A DNA stretch of 64,000 nt from an uncultured Planctomycetaceae bacterium (lineage in GTDB: Bacteria > Planctomycetota > Planctomycetia > Planctomycetales > Planctomycetaceae), in the NCBI GenBank assembly GCA_903858815.1, contig CAIOKE010000133.1, positions 1-64,000 of the forward strand. Direction: 5' to 3'. The number at the start of each line of letters is the position of its first letter. The first letter of the stretch is position 1. The notes under the pieces were generated by a model. That model ran no database searches. It was given only the letters and a program-made list of their open reading frames with translations, and was not told where the DNA came from. Positions 49,817 through 58,177 of the stretch are shown in pieces. The position numbers were made by a program, and so were the translations under genes.

Positions 49817-50543
49817 GCTCAGCCCCTTCCGGCTGTTCCAACACTACCACGGCACTACGCCGAATCAGCCACGCCACACCAGCCAGATCCACCAACCCTG
49901 CCAGCAGACGCCGCAAAGTGTCGTAGTGCGATCGCCCATGCAGACGCGGTCGATGATTCACAGCCGCAGAAATCACTCGCCCACCACCTCGAACCACCAG
50001 CGCCGGCAAAAACCGATGCATATGATTGAACCGCGGCAACTGCAGAAACGCCGCTCGATAAAATACCTTGATCCCACAGCCGGTATCAGGAGTGTTGTCT
50101 CCAAGAATGCGACTGCGAACCGCGTTCGCCACCTTCGAACTGAAAACTCGCCACGCCGAATCCCGCCGATTCTGACGATGCCCGGCAACCATCCACAAAC
50201 CACAGCCAGCATCCTCAGTCAACAGCTGGTACATCGCCGGCAGATCCGCCGGATCGTTCTGGCCATCACCGTCCAGAGTCGCTATGACCGCTCCCCGGGC
50301 TGCATCAACACCCGTCGCTACGGCCTGACTCTGGCCACAACTGCTGCGATGCCTGACAACCTTCAACTGCGGCATCGCACTCTGCAGGCTCCTCAGAACC
50401 TCCGCAGTGGAATCCGTGCTGCCATCATCAACTACCACCACTTCCCACGACGGAAAACCAGACAGGGCCACTGCAGTTTCCTGCAACAGACCCGGCAGAT
50501 TGTCCGCCTCATTATGGGCCGCAATCACTACGGAAAATCTCAT
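49737..50543 (-). CDS. GT2-family glycosyltransferase (ArnC/DPM-like)
   Basis: 268 residues, probably making a polyprenyl-phosphate sugar at the cytosolic face. GT-A features: VVIAAHNEADNLPGLL at the N-terminus, VVVVDDGSTDST (nucleotide-sugar binding), ATLDGDGQNDPADLP (metal DxD-like) and GCGIKVFYRAAFLQLPRF. It resembles dolichyl-phosphate mannose and ArnC-type transferases; there is a weak hydrophobic region near the C-terminus rather than two strong helices. First gene of the three-gene group with the LABN and GT39 genes. Confidence 0.88.
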   Translation of the reverse strand: MRFSVVIAAHNEADNLPGLLQETAVALSGFPSWEVVVVDDGSTDSTAEVLRSLQSAMPQLKVVRHRSSCGQSQAVATGVDAARGAVIATLDGDGQNDPADLPAMYQLLTEDAGCGLWMVAGHRQNRRDSAWRVFSSKVANAVRSRILGDNTPDTGCGIKVFYRAAFLQLPRFNHMHRFLPALVVRGGGRVISAAVNHRPRLHGRSHYDTLRRLLAGLVDLAGVAWLIRRSAVVVLEQPEGAEHERELLDSLRFDRATGVHGAVRRSVA

Positions 50544-51217
50544 CGAAACCCATCCCTGAGTACTTCTGGGTGAATACTACCAACGGCAGAACCGCCCCTG
50601 ACCTGCCGCTGCTATTCTCGGTAAATCAGGCAATCTCCTCCCAGCGAATTCACACTTCCTAATCCGGAATTATGGCAGATGTCTGTCTCCACGACCACAG
50701 TAAACGCGAAAAACAAGCACAAAACCAATCCCGCCACAAGCCTCACCACACACAGCAACGCCCTCAACCACAACGGACGCTCACTAACCTATCCATCCCC
50801 CCCCAAAAAAACACTGATCAAAAGAACACTTAAAACGACGCCCAAAGTTGAATAATTGTCGATTTCCAACAGTACTTTGGCCACTGCTGCGTTCAGCATT
50901 GCGGTATCACCTCGCCTCAGCAAAACTCGTTTTTTGGGCGAATTGCCCTACGTAACGAGAGTCCGATACGCGTCATAGAACTGGTGTTCAGAAACCAGTG
51001 ATCCCCTCTGGATCACTCCCTCTGCTAAAATCTGACCAAAAGAACACCACTCTCGCCTGCTGCTGCACCGTCAGCGTTGGTCAGAACAGGCTATTGCGTC
51101 AGCATTTCCAATTTTCCGAGGCTCGGGGAAGGGCGGTGACTTTGAGTTTCCACGGTTCTTGCTGTACAAAATAGGAAGTTCCACTACTTTCGCCCTCTGG
51201 ATCCGCAGGAGAGTTTC
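50544..51217. other. Gene-free divergent region before the Exb-kinase operon
   Basis: 674 bases without a supported gene. It contains a diverged 17-bp direct repeat (50814-50830 and 51032-51048, CTGA(T/C)CAAAAGAACAC plus one base, 15 of 17 identical), a perfect 8-bp hairpin (50997-51017, AGTGATCC and GGATCACT, 5-base loop) and a plausible promoter at 51142-51170. The length suggests regulation, and a small RNA cannot be excluded. Confidence 0.55.
51142..51170 (+). promoter_or_regulatory. Candidate promoter of the Exb-kinase operon
   Basis: TTGAGT (51142-51147), 17-base spacer, TACAAA (51165-51170). It is 47 bases upstream of the first gene, whose ribosome site GCAGGAGAG lies about 6 bases before its ATG. 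Confidence 0.5.
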
Positions 51218-52129
51218 ATGTCTTCGGTCAAATCGACCGGCAGTTCGCGACTGCGAATGCCGCAGATCAAACTGACCAGATATGAGGTAGCGATCTCAGT
51301 CCTGCAGACTTCTGGTATGATAGCGGTATTGACGTTTGGCGTCATGCTGATGATCTGGCTGTCGAATCTTTTACCGGCACCAATATCGAAGAAAGTGGAA
51401 TTGATGCCTGCAGGTGACGGTGGCTGGGAGGACGGCAGTGCCGACGCAACCCCGAACGTGGAGTCGCCGGAAGACGCGGTTCCCGACCCATCGATGGCAA
51501 ATGAAGAAACGGACGTCACGCAGCTTGAGGAAGTGCTTGAGCAGGTGGTTGAGATTGCCGAAAACGCGGCCGTTATAGAGGCTCCGAACGAAAACAGGGA
51601 TCGCAACACATCGGGCGTACCGGGCAGTGCTGACGGCACGGGTGGGCGACCGCTTGGCAGTGGCGGCCCCGGGCGTGGTGGTGCTAAGCGAGAGCAGGGC
51701 TGGATTGTGGAATTCGCGGACAAGGGTGACCTTGACAGCTACGCTGCCCAGCTCGATTTCTTCGGTATCGAACTGGGTCTGCTGTTGAAAGAGGATTCTC
51801 GCCTGATTTACCTCAGTAACGTCAGTCGTCCTGTGCCGACCAAACGCGAGGTGCGTACGGGAGACGCTGAGAAGCGATTGTTCCTGAAGTGGCAGGATGG
51901 CAGCCAGGACCGTATTAAGGCGGACATGGAGCTGTTTCAGCGGGCCAGCGAGGACGCGAGCAATGGTGTGATCCTGCATTTTTATCCGCCGGCGACAGAG
52001 CAGATGCTTGCTCAGCTCGAGGTATCGTACGGGAATCAGCAGCCTGCCGCGATTCGCCGCACGTATTTTCGAGTCCGCAAGACGGGTAGTGGTTATGAAT
52101 TTGTTGTGGATCGTCAGGTTCTGAAATGA
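51218..52129 (+). CDS. TonB/TolA-topology membrane protein of unknown family
   Basis: 303 residues. A short basic cytoplasmic N-terminus is followed by one membrane helix (about residues 26-50, VAISVLQTSGMIAVLTFGVMLMIW), an acidic coiled linker rich in Glu/Asp (about 60-120, ETDVTQLEEVLEQVVEIAEN), a Gly-rich hinge (about 125-155, PLGSGGPGRGG) and a C-terminal domain of about 145 residues ending in VVDRQVLK. This layout is that of energy-transducing proteins of the TonB/TolA type, and the next two genes encode an ExbB/TolQ channel and an ExbD/TolR stator. The C-terminus lacks the TonB YP motif and I cannot place it in a known family. Proposed role: coupling partner of the motor. Confidence 0.7.
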   Translation: MSSVKSTGSSRLRMPQIKLTRYEVAISVLQTSGMIAVLTFGVMLMIWLSNLLPAPISKKVELMPAGDGGWEDGSADATPNVESPEDAVPDPSMANEETDVTQLEEVLEQVVEIAENAAVIEAPNENRDRNTSGVPGSADGTGGRPLGSGGPGRGGAKREQGWIVEFADKGDLDSYAAQLDFFGIELGLLLKEDSRLIYLSNVSRPVPTKREVRTGDAEKRLFLKWQDGSQDRIKADMELFQRASEDASNGVILHFYPPATEQMLAQLEVSYGNQQPAAIRRTYFRVRKTGSGYEFVVDRQVLK

Positions 52130-52187
52130 TGGCAGCGCGGTCCTGAATGGGCACTGCCGGGGCGACTTCTTCAATCTGGGTTCAGCT

Positions 52188-52916
52188 ATGACAAGTGTTT
52201 CTGAATTGGTGAGTTTGATCGGGATCCTTGCTCAGGATGCTGCGGCTGCTCCGGCTGCCGGACCGTCCACCTTCATGAAGGTCATTGAGAACTCGATCTG
52301 GGCGGGGATTGCAGCCTGTGCAGCAGGTGGTATGTACGCGGGAATCCTGCTGATGCGTCGGGTGAAGCAGAAGCAGTTTCCGGGTGCTGCATCAGAACAG
52401 GCTTTCCTGACAGAACTCAGCGAGTGCCTTGAGCGTCGGGATTTTGATGGAGCTATTCAGGTCTGTGACAATCCTGCGATCTGGAACAAAGCTCTTGCTC
52501 AGCTTGCTTCGCTGGCAATTCAGGCTCGCGAGCAACCTATGAAGAAAATTCGGCAGATGGTTGGCGAGCGATTTGAGCGAGATATTCTTGGAAACCTCGA
52601 TCGTACGAACGCATGGGTGGGAACCAGCATCAAAACGGCTCCTCAGCTGGGCCTGCTTGGAACGGTACTTGGGATGATCAACGCATTTGCCAAGATTGCC
52701 GGTGCAGCTGCGACTGGTGTTGACCCCAAGGAACTTTCGGCGGACATCAGCTTTGCTCTCTGGACTACAGCCGCGGGAATGGCCATCTCAATTCCCCTGA
52801 TCGTGCTGCAGGGCTCAGCGTCAAACGGGATTAAGAAGCTGCAGGAGAACATTGACGAAGGAACGGGCATTTTCCTCGACAGTCTCGCTGAGGCGAAGAG
52901 TCGCGCTGGCGTCTGA
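52188..52916 (+). CDS. MotA/TolQ/ExbB proton channel protein
   Basis: 242 residues. Three membrane segments: about 27-50 (SIWAGIAACAAGGMYAGILL), about 140-165 and about 178-205 (FALWTTAAGMAISIPLIVLQG). The TM2 block TAPQLGLLGTVLGMINAFAKI and the TM3 block are the conserved TolQ/ExbB elements lining the proton path. It forms the pentameric channel driven by proton motive force, with ExbD-type proteins. It lies 58 bases after the TonB-like gene and 66 before the first ExbD gene, in one operon. Confidence 0.9.
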   Translation: MTSVSELVSLIGILAQDAAAAPAAGPSTFMKVIENSIWAGIAACAAGGMYAGILLMRRVKQKQFPGAASEQAFLTELSECLERRDFDGAIQVCDNPAIWNKALAQLASLAIQAREQPMKKIRQMVGERFERDILGNLDRTNAWVGTSIKTAPQLGLLGTVLGMINAFAKIAGAAATGVDPKELSADISFALWTTAAGMAISIPLIVLQGSASNGIKKLQENIDEGTGIFLDSLAEAKSRAGV

Positions 52917-52982
52917 CCCTGGAAGCATCTGACCATTCCATGTTTCACATCACTCCAGCCTGAGCAATGACAGAGCAGAACG

Positions 52983-53438
52983 ATGGCAGCCGAAGAGGAA
53001 GATGATGCCCCCTATCAGAAGAAGCCTCGCCCCGCGGAGGACACTGAAATCGACATTACTCCAATGATCGATGTGACCTTCCAGTTATTGATCTTTTTCA
53101 TGGTGACTTCCACGATGCAGGGGAATCCGCCGGCCATTGTTCCTCATTCGCTGTCCGGCGGTTCGACAGAACTTGCAAAAGTTGCCTTCAAGCTCGTTAT
53201 CAAAGCGCCTGTCGAAAAAAACACAGATCCGGTGATGGAGATCGACAAGAAGCCGATCACGATGGAAGAGTTACGTGCCAGACTGAATGAGGAAGCGGGG
53301 GCACGTCCGAACGGGATCGATCTGATGATTATGGGCGACCGAGCTGTACCCAACAGATTCACCGGCGAAATTGAAACGATGATTTCGGAAATCCCGAACG
53401 TCGGCTTCCACTACGCGGTGCAGGATCGACGGGAATAG
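52983..53438 (+). CDS. ExbD/TolR biopolymer transport protein, copy 1
   Basis: 151 residues. A charged cytoplasmic N-terminus (AAEEEDDAPYQKKPRPAED) is followed by EIDITPMIDVTFQLLIFFMV (about 22-41), with the essential membrane Asp in IDV, then the periplasmic domain. It pairs with the ExbB-type gene 66 bases upstream. The periplasmic domain differs from that of copy 2 in length and charge, so the two could form a heteromeric stator. Confidence 0.9.
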   Translation: MAAEEEDDAPYQKKPRPAEDTEIDITPMIDVTFQLLIFFMVTSTMQGNPPAIVPHSLSGGSTELAKVAFKLVIKAPVEKNTDPVMEIDKKPITMEELRARLNEEAGARPNGIDLMIMGDRAVPNRFTGEIETMISEIPNVGFHYAVQDRRE

Positions 53439-53536
53439 TCAGGTGACGACAGAGCAGCGACAGGAAGGCTGAAAGTCCGGATTGGTGAACGACAGTCAGA
53501 AGAGTACATCAGAGTACAATTGAAATCCCCGGTGCC

Positions 53537-54601
53537 ATGAGCGATCTGACGGACAAAAAACTTGGTGAATTTCACCTGTTGCGGCCATTGGGCAGCGGCG
53601 GTATGGCCGAAGTCTACCTTGCAGAACAGACTTCCCTGCAACGCTATGTGGCCGTCAAGGTGATGAAACCGTCCCTGATGGCTCACTCGGGCCAGGACAT
53701 GCTGTTAAGGTTCAAGCAGGAAGCCATGATGGCGGCCGGCCTGAATCACCCGAACATCGTGCAGGTTTACACGATCGGTGAAGAGCAGGGCCTGCACTAC
53801 ATCGCGCAGGAATTCGTTCAGGGCAGTGACCTTGCCACTCTTCTGCGGGAACGAGGCAAACTGGACCTCGCCTCGATCCTGCACGTGATGCGTCAGGTGG
53901 CCGGGGCTTTGAAGGCATCCGGGCGAGCCGGTATTGTGCATCGGGACATCAAGCCCGAGAACATCCTTGTGACGAAAAAAGGCGAGGTCAAAGTAGCAGA
54001 CTTCGGCCTTGCACAGCTCGGCGAGAATACTCAGGGGAAAGATGGCGTGACGATGGGCACGCCACTCTACATGAGCCCGGAGCAGGTCGGTGGAAAGGAA
54101 CTTGATCCGCGTTCCGACATCTACTCCTTTGGTGTCACGTGCTACCAGCTGCTGTCAGGTGAGCCGCCATTTCGTGGAGCAACGGCAATTCAGATCGCCA
54201 TGCAGCACCTGAAGACTGCTCCTGCCCCCCTGCATGAAAAAAATCCCCAGCTGCCCAGAACGTTGTGTCGCCTGGTGCATCGCATGATGGCCAAGCGGCG
54301 CAGTCTGCGTTATCAGTCGGCAGAGGAAGTCTCGGAAGACATCAAAACGCTGATCGCTGCTCAGAAGCAGGGCAGGTCACTCGATCTGGTCAGATTGCCC
54401 AGACTTGAGGAACTCGAGCGTCTGGCCGAACAGGAACGTCAGCGGCATCTGCGAAATCAATCGTCGGAGCTGCCGGATAATGGAGAGGATGGTGGTGAAC
54501 TGCCATTTGAGGCACCTGCTGCCGCGGCAGGAACGCCCCCTGAGCCTGCCGCTCGTGCAACGGATCGCCCTCGCAGGCCTGAACCGGCACCTGCACCATA
54601 A
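53537..54601 (+). CDS. Soluble serine/threonine protein kinase
   Basis: 354 residues, Hanks-type. The glycine loop is GSGGMAEVYLAE (19-30), the ATP Lys is in YVAVKVMK (Lys41), the catalytic loop is IVHRDIKPEN (Asp137), DFG is in VKVADFGLAQ (Asp155), and the activation segment ends MGTPLYMSPEQVG. The kinase core ends near 290, followed by a charged and Pro/Ala-rich tail with no membrane helix, unlike typical receptor PASTA kinases. The last codons CCA-TAA overlap the next gene start (ATAA). Position between two ExbD genes suggests it phosphorylates a component of this machine; Thr/Ser-rich cytoplasmic segments of its neighbours are candidates. Confidence 0.9.
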   Translation: MSDLTDKKLGEFHLLRPLGSGGMAEVYLAEQTSLQRYVAVKVMKPSLMAHSGQDMLLRFKQEAMMAAGLNHPNIVQVYTIGEEQGLHYIAQEFVQGSDLATLLRERGKLDLASILHVMRQVAGALKASGRAGIVHRDIKPENILVTKKGEVKVADFGLAQLGENTQGKDGVTMGTPLYMSPEQVGGKELDPRSDIYSFGVTCYQLLSGEPPFRGATAIQIAMQHLKTAPAPLHEKNPQLPRTLCRLVHRMMAKRRSLRYQSAEEVSEDIKTLIAAQKQGRSLDLVRLPRLEELERLAEQERQRHLRNQSSELPDNGEDGGELPFEAPAAAAGTPPEPAARATDRPRRPEPAPAP

Positions 54602-55056
54602 CCGAATCGGACGACGACGACCCGCCTCCTCGCAGGGCTCGCCCTGACGACAGCGCCGCAATCGACCTGACTCCAGCCGTGGACGTCACATTTCAGCTGC
54701 TCATCTTCTTCATGGTGACGGCCTCATTCAGCATGCAGAAGGCCTTTGATGTGCCTCCTGCGAAGAATACAGACGGAGTTTCCACGGCCGTTGTCGTGCC
54801 TCAGGAATCGGAAACCTCGGCCGTGAAAGTTCAGGTCGATGCTGACAACACAATGTTCGTTGAAGAAACCAAAAAGGCTACGACCTTCCGAGAACTCCTG
54901 GAACTGCTGAAGCAGGAAAAAGGCTCCAGCAGCGATGTCACCGATGTGGATCTGGAACTGCATCCGGATTCCACCCATGAGGCTCGGGTGATCGTCATCG
55001 ATGCAGCAACTCAGGCCGGATTTACTCGAGTCAGGAACAGAATCATCGAATGGTAG
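54598..55056 (+). CDS. ExbD/TolR biopolymer transport protein, copy 2, apparent AUA start
   Basis: About 152 residues. The conserved IDLTPAVDVTFQLLIFFMVT is in frame, and the reading frame extends upstream of GTG 54679 to a stop at 54580. The GTG would remove the cytoplasmic segment and the conserved DLTP. Aligned to copy 1, the missing N-terminus TESDDDDPPPRRARPDDSAA matches the charged copy 1 N-terminus in length and charge, and places the start at 54598, where the codon is ATA overlapping the kinase stop (ATAA). No ATG, TTG or GTG lies upstream in frame. I propose coupled initiation at AUA; a G-to-A change of an ancestral ATGA would produce exactly this. The end is 3 bases before an alternative start of the next gene. 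Confidence 0.75.
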   Translation: MTESDDDDPPPRRARPDDSAAIDLTPAVDVTFQLLIFFMVTASFSMQKAFDVPPAKNTDGVSTAVVVPQESETSAVKVQVDADNTMFVEETKKATTFRELLELLKQEKGSSSDVTDVDLELHPDSTHEARVIVIDAATQAGFTRVRNRIIEW

Positions 55057-55146
55057 CGAATGCCCTGCCTGCAGCGGGGCCTGCTGATTCAGCTCAGCTT
55101 TCAAAACCATTCGGCAAACACGGGAAAACACAGACGGGACAAGACT

Positions 55147-58100
55147 GTGGCAGACAAACCTTCTGATAAATCGGATAAAGACCCGGAAAAAGACCGGCAG
55201 CAGATTGCTGAGCGTGCCGCGCAGCAGCTCAAACGTGGCCGACTGTCCGCCTTCTCTGATCGCCTGACCGGAGGGCCTGTCAGGAACGAAGATCAGAAGA
55301 TTTCCCGGTCACCGGCCGTGCTGCTGCTGACTGGAACCACTGTCGTCTGTTTTCTGCTGGCCGGAATCTTCTGGTTCATCAACCAGAGCAATGTCGAAGA
55401 ACGCCTGCTGAAGGAAGCCCAGGGCTTTCTGGAACAGCAGAAGTACCTCGACGCAGAAGCGCGTTTCATTCAGTTTATTGCTCAATACCCCAAAACTGAC
55501 TCAACAGCTGCTGCTCGGATCGGCCTGCACAGAACTCGAGTGGAAAAGTACATCCGCACTGATACTCCCGATGTCATCAAAGGAATGGCGGAATTCCGTG
55601 AGCTGGAGTCAGAGTGTCGGGAACTGCCAGGTTTCAGCGAACTGCAGGATACGCTCAGGCGGTATACAGACCGTCTGTCGTATGCAGCGGCGATTGTGGC
55701 TGAATTGACACAGTCTGAAGAAGCGTTGACTGTCAGCCGCGAGGCCCTTGACCTGCTGAAACGCTACACACCTGACGGTGTTCCTCAGTCCCGTGAACAG
55801 TTCCTTGTTGATCGGCAGCGTATCGCCGAAGGCGCCATCGCTCGTAAACTCACGTTCCAGGCCACCACTGAGAAAATCGCAGCATTACTTGCTGCCGGCG
55901 ACACCGCGTCCGCAATCGCGACTCGGGAAGAACTGATTCAGAGATTCCCGACTCTTGCTGAGGACAAGGATGTGCGGAAGATGCTGACCGACATCCTGAC
56001 TCGCGAGAAGGAACTTGTGGTAAGGACAGATCTTGGACGCGATGCAGTCGCTGCCGACCCGGCCCGGGAGCAGCTGCCCGCTCTGACTCTCGCTCTTCGT
56101 ACTCAGGCAGCTTCTGACCTGACATCGCAAAGTCGTTTTCTGGTGACATTCGGCAGAGATTCCTGCTGGTCCGTGGATGCTGACACCGGAGATCCTCGGT
56201 GGCGCCGCGTAGTCGGCTCGAACGCACCCTTCGCCCCCCTGCCCGTCGAAGGATCTCGCCAGGGTGTGCTGGTCTACAGCACTCAGTTCGAACAACTGCA
56301 GATGCTGGCTGAGGACACCGGTGAGGTTCTTTGGCGACAGACTCTCGAATCCCGGCCGTCCGCGCCGCCAATTGTCGCCGCAGGTACAGTTTTTATCACC
56401 ACGGCAAACAACGAACTCTGGCAGGTTGCCGCTGACACCGGTCGGGCACTTGCCAAACTCAAATTCCCGCAGGCCATCACGGGGCCACCGGCTGTTTCAC
56501 CTGATGGTCAGTTCATGATCATTCCGGGAAACCAGATCATGGTGTACACCGTTGCTCTGAATCCTTTCGGATGCCTTGCCGCCTCTCAGATCCCTCATGG
56601 CCCAGGCAGCATTCGCGTGCCCCTGGTTACCGCGGGAGAGTACTTCCTGATGTGTGACAATCAGAGCGCAGCCAAAGCTCGGGTTCAGGCGTTGCAGCTC
56701 GATGAACAGTCCGGACAACTGACGGCAGTCTCTGAGAATCTGGTTGATGGTCAGGTACAGGATCCATTGTTGCTGCGTGGCTACGAACTTTTTGTTCCAT
56801 CCACCCCCCAGCGAGTCACGGCTTTTCGAGTCAGCGATGAACCTGGACAGCCTCCGTTGTCGCTGGTCGGATCAAATCAGCTGGAAGACGGTCTGCAGAC
56901 AAGAATGTTCCTGATGGCCGGTCCCGGTGGACAGGTTTGGCTGGCCGGCAGAGATCTTCGCAAATTCCGCACTCTGGCGAACGCCGTGGAGCTGGATTCC
57001 GGACTGACCGCCGAAGGTATTCATACTCAGCCAATTCGTCTGCTGGAGGATTCCGCTTTCCTGACGACTCGTACGGCCGTGTCCGACTCGACATTTTTTA
57101 CTCGTGCCGACCGCGAGCAGATGCAGGGGATCTGGCGCACGGCGATCGGATCCCGGATCGTCGCACTTGCTCCCTCAGCCGGTGGAGAATCGCTGCTGGC
57201 CATCACCGATTATGGTGAATCCTATCGCGCACCGTTTGCAGACATGCAGAAGCCGGGCTTCCTCGTGGAGTCGGTCAGCCGTTTTCGGCTGCCGGATAAA
57301 CTGGCATCCACTATCGATGGACTGGTACTGAACGATGGTCGTCCCGCTGCCTGGGCCGGTCTTCCTGAGCCTTCCATGTGGACGTTCACAACGACGGGAC
57401 AGCTGGAACAACGCTGGGTCCTTCCAGGTGCACCGCAGGTTCCTCCTGTGACAATTAACGCTGGTGCTGTCTTCGCTTTACCCGGTCGACTGCATATCAC
57501 GGGACTCTCAGGTGGTCGCACAGCCGAGGATTATCTGTCAGCTCAGACTCAGGATAAGCAGCAGCCATGGAAGGCGCTGGTAGCCCTGTCTGGGACACAG
57601 ATACTGGCAGTCACAGCTGCGAACGAGTTTGTTCGCGTGGAGTATCGTGATACGCCTCGACCGCAGCTTGCGGAATTGAGCGTGACAAAGTTTCCCCACA
57701 CGATCGAAGTTTCTCCGACTGCCACAAACGGATATCTGTTTGCAGCCACGACGGACGGCAGGTTGCTGATGATGCAGGGTGGCAGCCTCGAAATCCTGGC
57801 AGAGGCTCCGCTGGGTGGTGCGCCATCGGCCACGCCACGATCTGCTGGCGACGTCGTGATTGTAGAAGTCGCCGGACAGGCGGCAAAGGTCTTTCGCATG
57901 CAGGGCGGGTTGATGCAGACGGCTGAACTTCCGCTGGATGGTTTTGCACTTGCAGGAAACCCACTGGTGGTTGATGACGGCCTGCTTGTGGCACGAACCG
58001 ATGGCATGCTGGCAAAGCTTGACGCGGCCGGCGTTCCAACTGGTGTTTCCATGTCGCTCGGGCAGGCTGTGCAGTCCGGACCGGCACGATTTGGAAACCA

Positions 58101-58161
58101 GATCGTGATCACAGGCATGGATGGCAGCATTTACGCAGTTGATCCGGCACTCCGACGATAA
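55147..58161 (+). CDS. Membrane-anchored TPR and PQQ-like beta-propeller protein
   Basis: 1004 residues from GTG 55147. A charged cytoplasmic segment (residues 1-55) precedes one membrane helix (about 57-79, AVLLLTGTTVVCFLLAGIFWFI). A TPR-like helical domain follows (about 83-330, with LDAEARFIQFIAQYPKTDST), then a long PQQ-type beta-propeller (about 345-1000), with DTGDPRWRRVVGSNAPFA and repeated VxGxW-like strands. Such propellers act as scaffolds (BamB) or bind quinone. By analogy with BamB or with TolB of Tol-Pal, it could be the periplasmic platform of the machine, which is an inference. ATG 55060, only 3 bases after the ExbD stop, would add 29 residues lacking family resemblance. Confidence 0.75.
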   Translation: MADKPSDKSDKDPEKDRQQIAERAAQQLKRGRLSAFSDRLTGGPVRNEDQKISRSPAVLLLTGTTVVCFLLAGIFWFINQSNVEERLLKEAQGFLEQQKYLDAEARFIQFIAQYPKTDSTAAARIGLHRTRVEKYIRTDTPDVIKGMAEFRELESECRELPGFSELQDTLRRYTDRLSYAAAIVAELTQSEEALTVSREALDLLKRYTPDGVPQSREQFLVDRQRIAEGAIARKLTFQATTEKIAALLAAGDTASAIATREELIQRFPTLAEDKDVRKMLTDILTREKELVVRTDLGRDAVAADPAREQLPALTLALRTQAASDLTSQSRFLVTFGRDSCWSVDADTGDPRWRRVVGSNAPFAPLPVEGSRQGVLVYSTQFEQLQMLAEDTGEVLWRQTLESRPSAPPIVAAGTVFITTANNELWQVAADTGRALAKLKFPQAITGPPAVSPDGQFMIIPGNQIMVYTVALNPFGCLAASQIPHGPGSIRVPLVTAGEYFLMCDNQSAAKARVQALQLDEQSGQLTAVSENLVDGQVQDPLLLRGYELFVPSTPQRVTAFRVSDEPGQPPLSLVGSNQLEDGLQTRMFLMAGPGGQVWLAGRDLRKFRTLANAVELDSGLTAEGIHTQPIRLLEDSAFLTTRTAVSDSTFFTRADREQMQGIWRTAIGSRIVALAPSAGGESLLAITDYGESYRAPFADMQKPGFLVESVSRFRLPDKLASTIDGLVLNDGRPAAWAGLPEPSMWTFTTTGQLEQRWVLPGAPQVPPVTINAGAVFALPGRLHITGLSGGRTAEDYLSAQTQDKQQPWKALVALSGTQILAVTAANEFVRVEYRDTPRPQLAELSVTKFPHTIEVSPTATNGYLFAATTDGRLLMMQGGSLEILAEAPLGGAPSATPRSAGDVVIVEVAGQAAKVFRMQGGLMQTAELPLDGFALAGNPLVVDDGLLVARTDGMLAKLDAAGVPTGVSMSLGQAVQSGPARFGNQIVITGMDGSIYAVDPALRR

Positions 58162-58177
58162 CAGCAGGCTTGTGTTC

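Noticed and set aside
49815-50573. Plus-strand frame of 252 codons opposite the GT2 gene
   Set aside because: Antisense to a gene with clear GT-A motifs.
54583-54601. Programmed frameshift joining the kinase to ExbD 2
   Set aside because: No slippery heptamer lies in the short stretch where both frames are open; a coupled AUA start explains the data better.
54679-55056. GTG 54679 as the start of ExbD 2
   Set aside because: It would remove the conserved DLTP segment and the charged N-terminus that aligns with ExbD 1.
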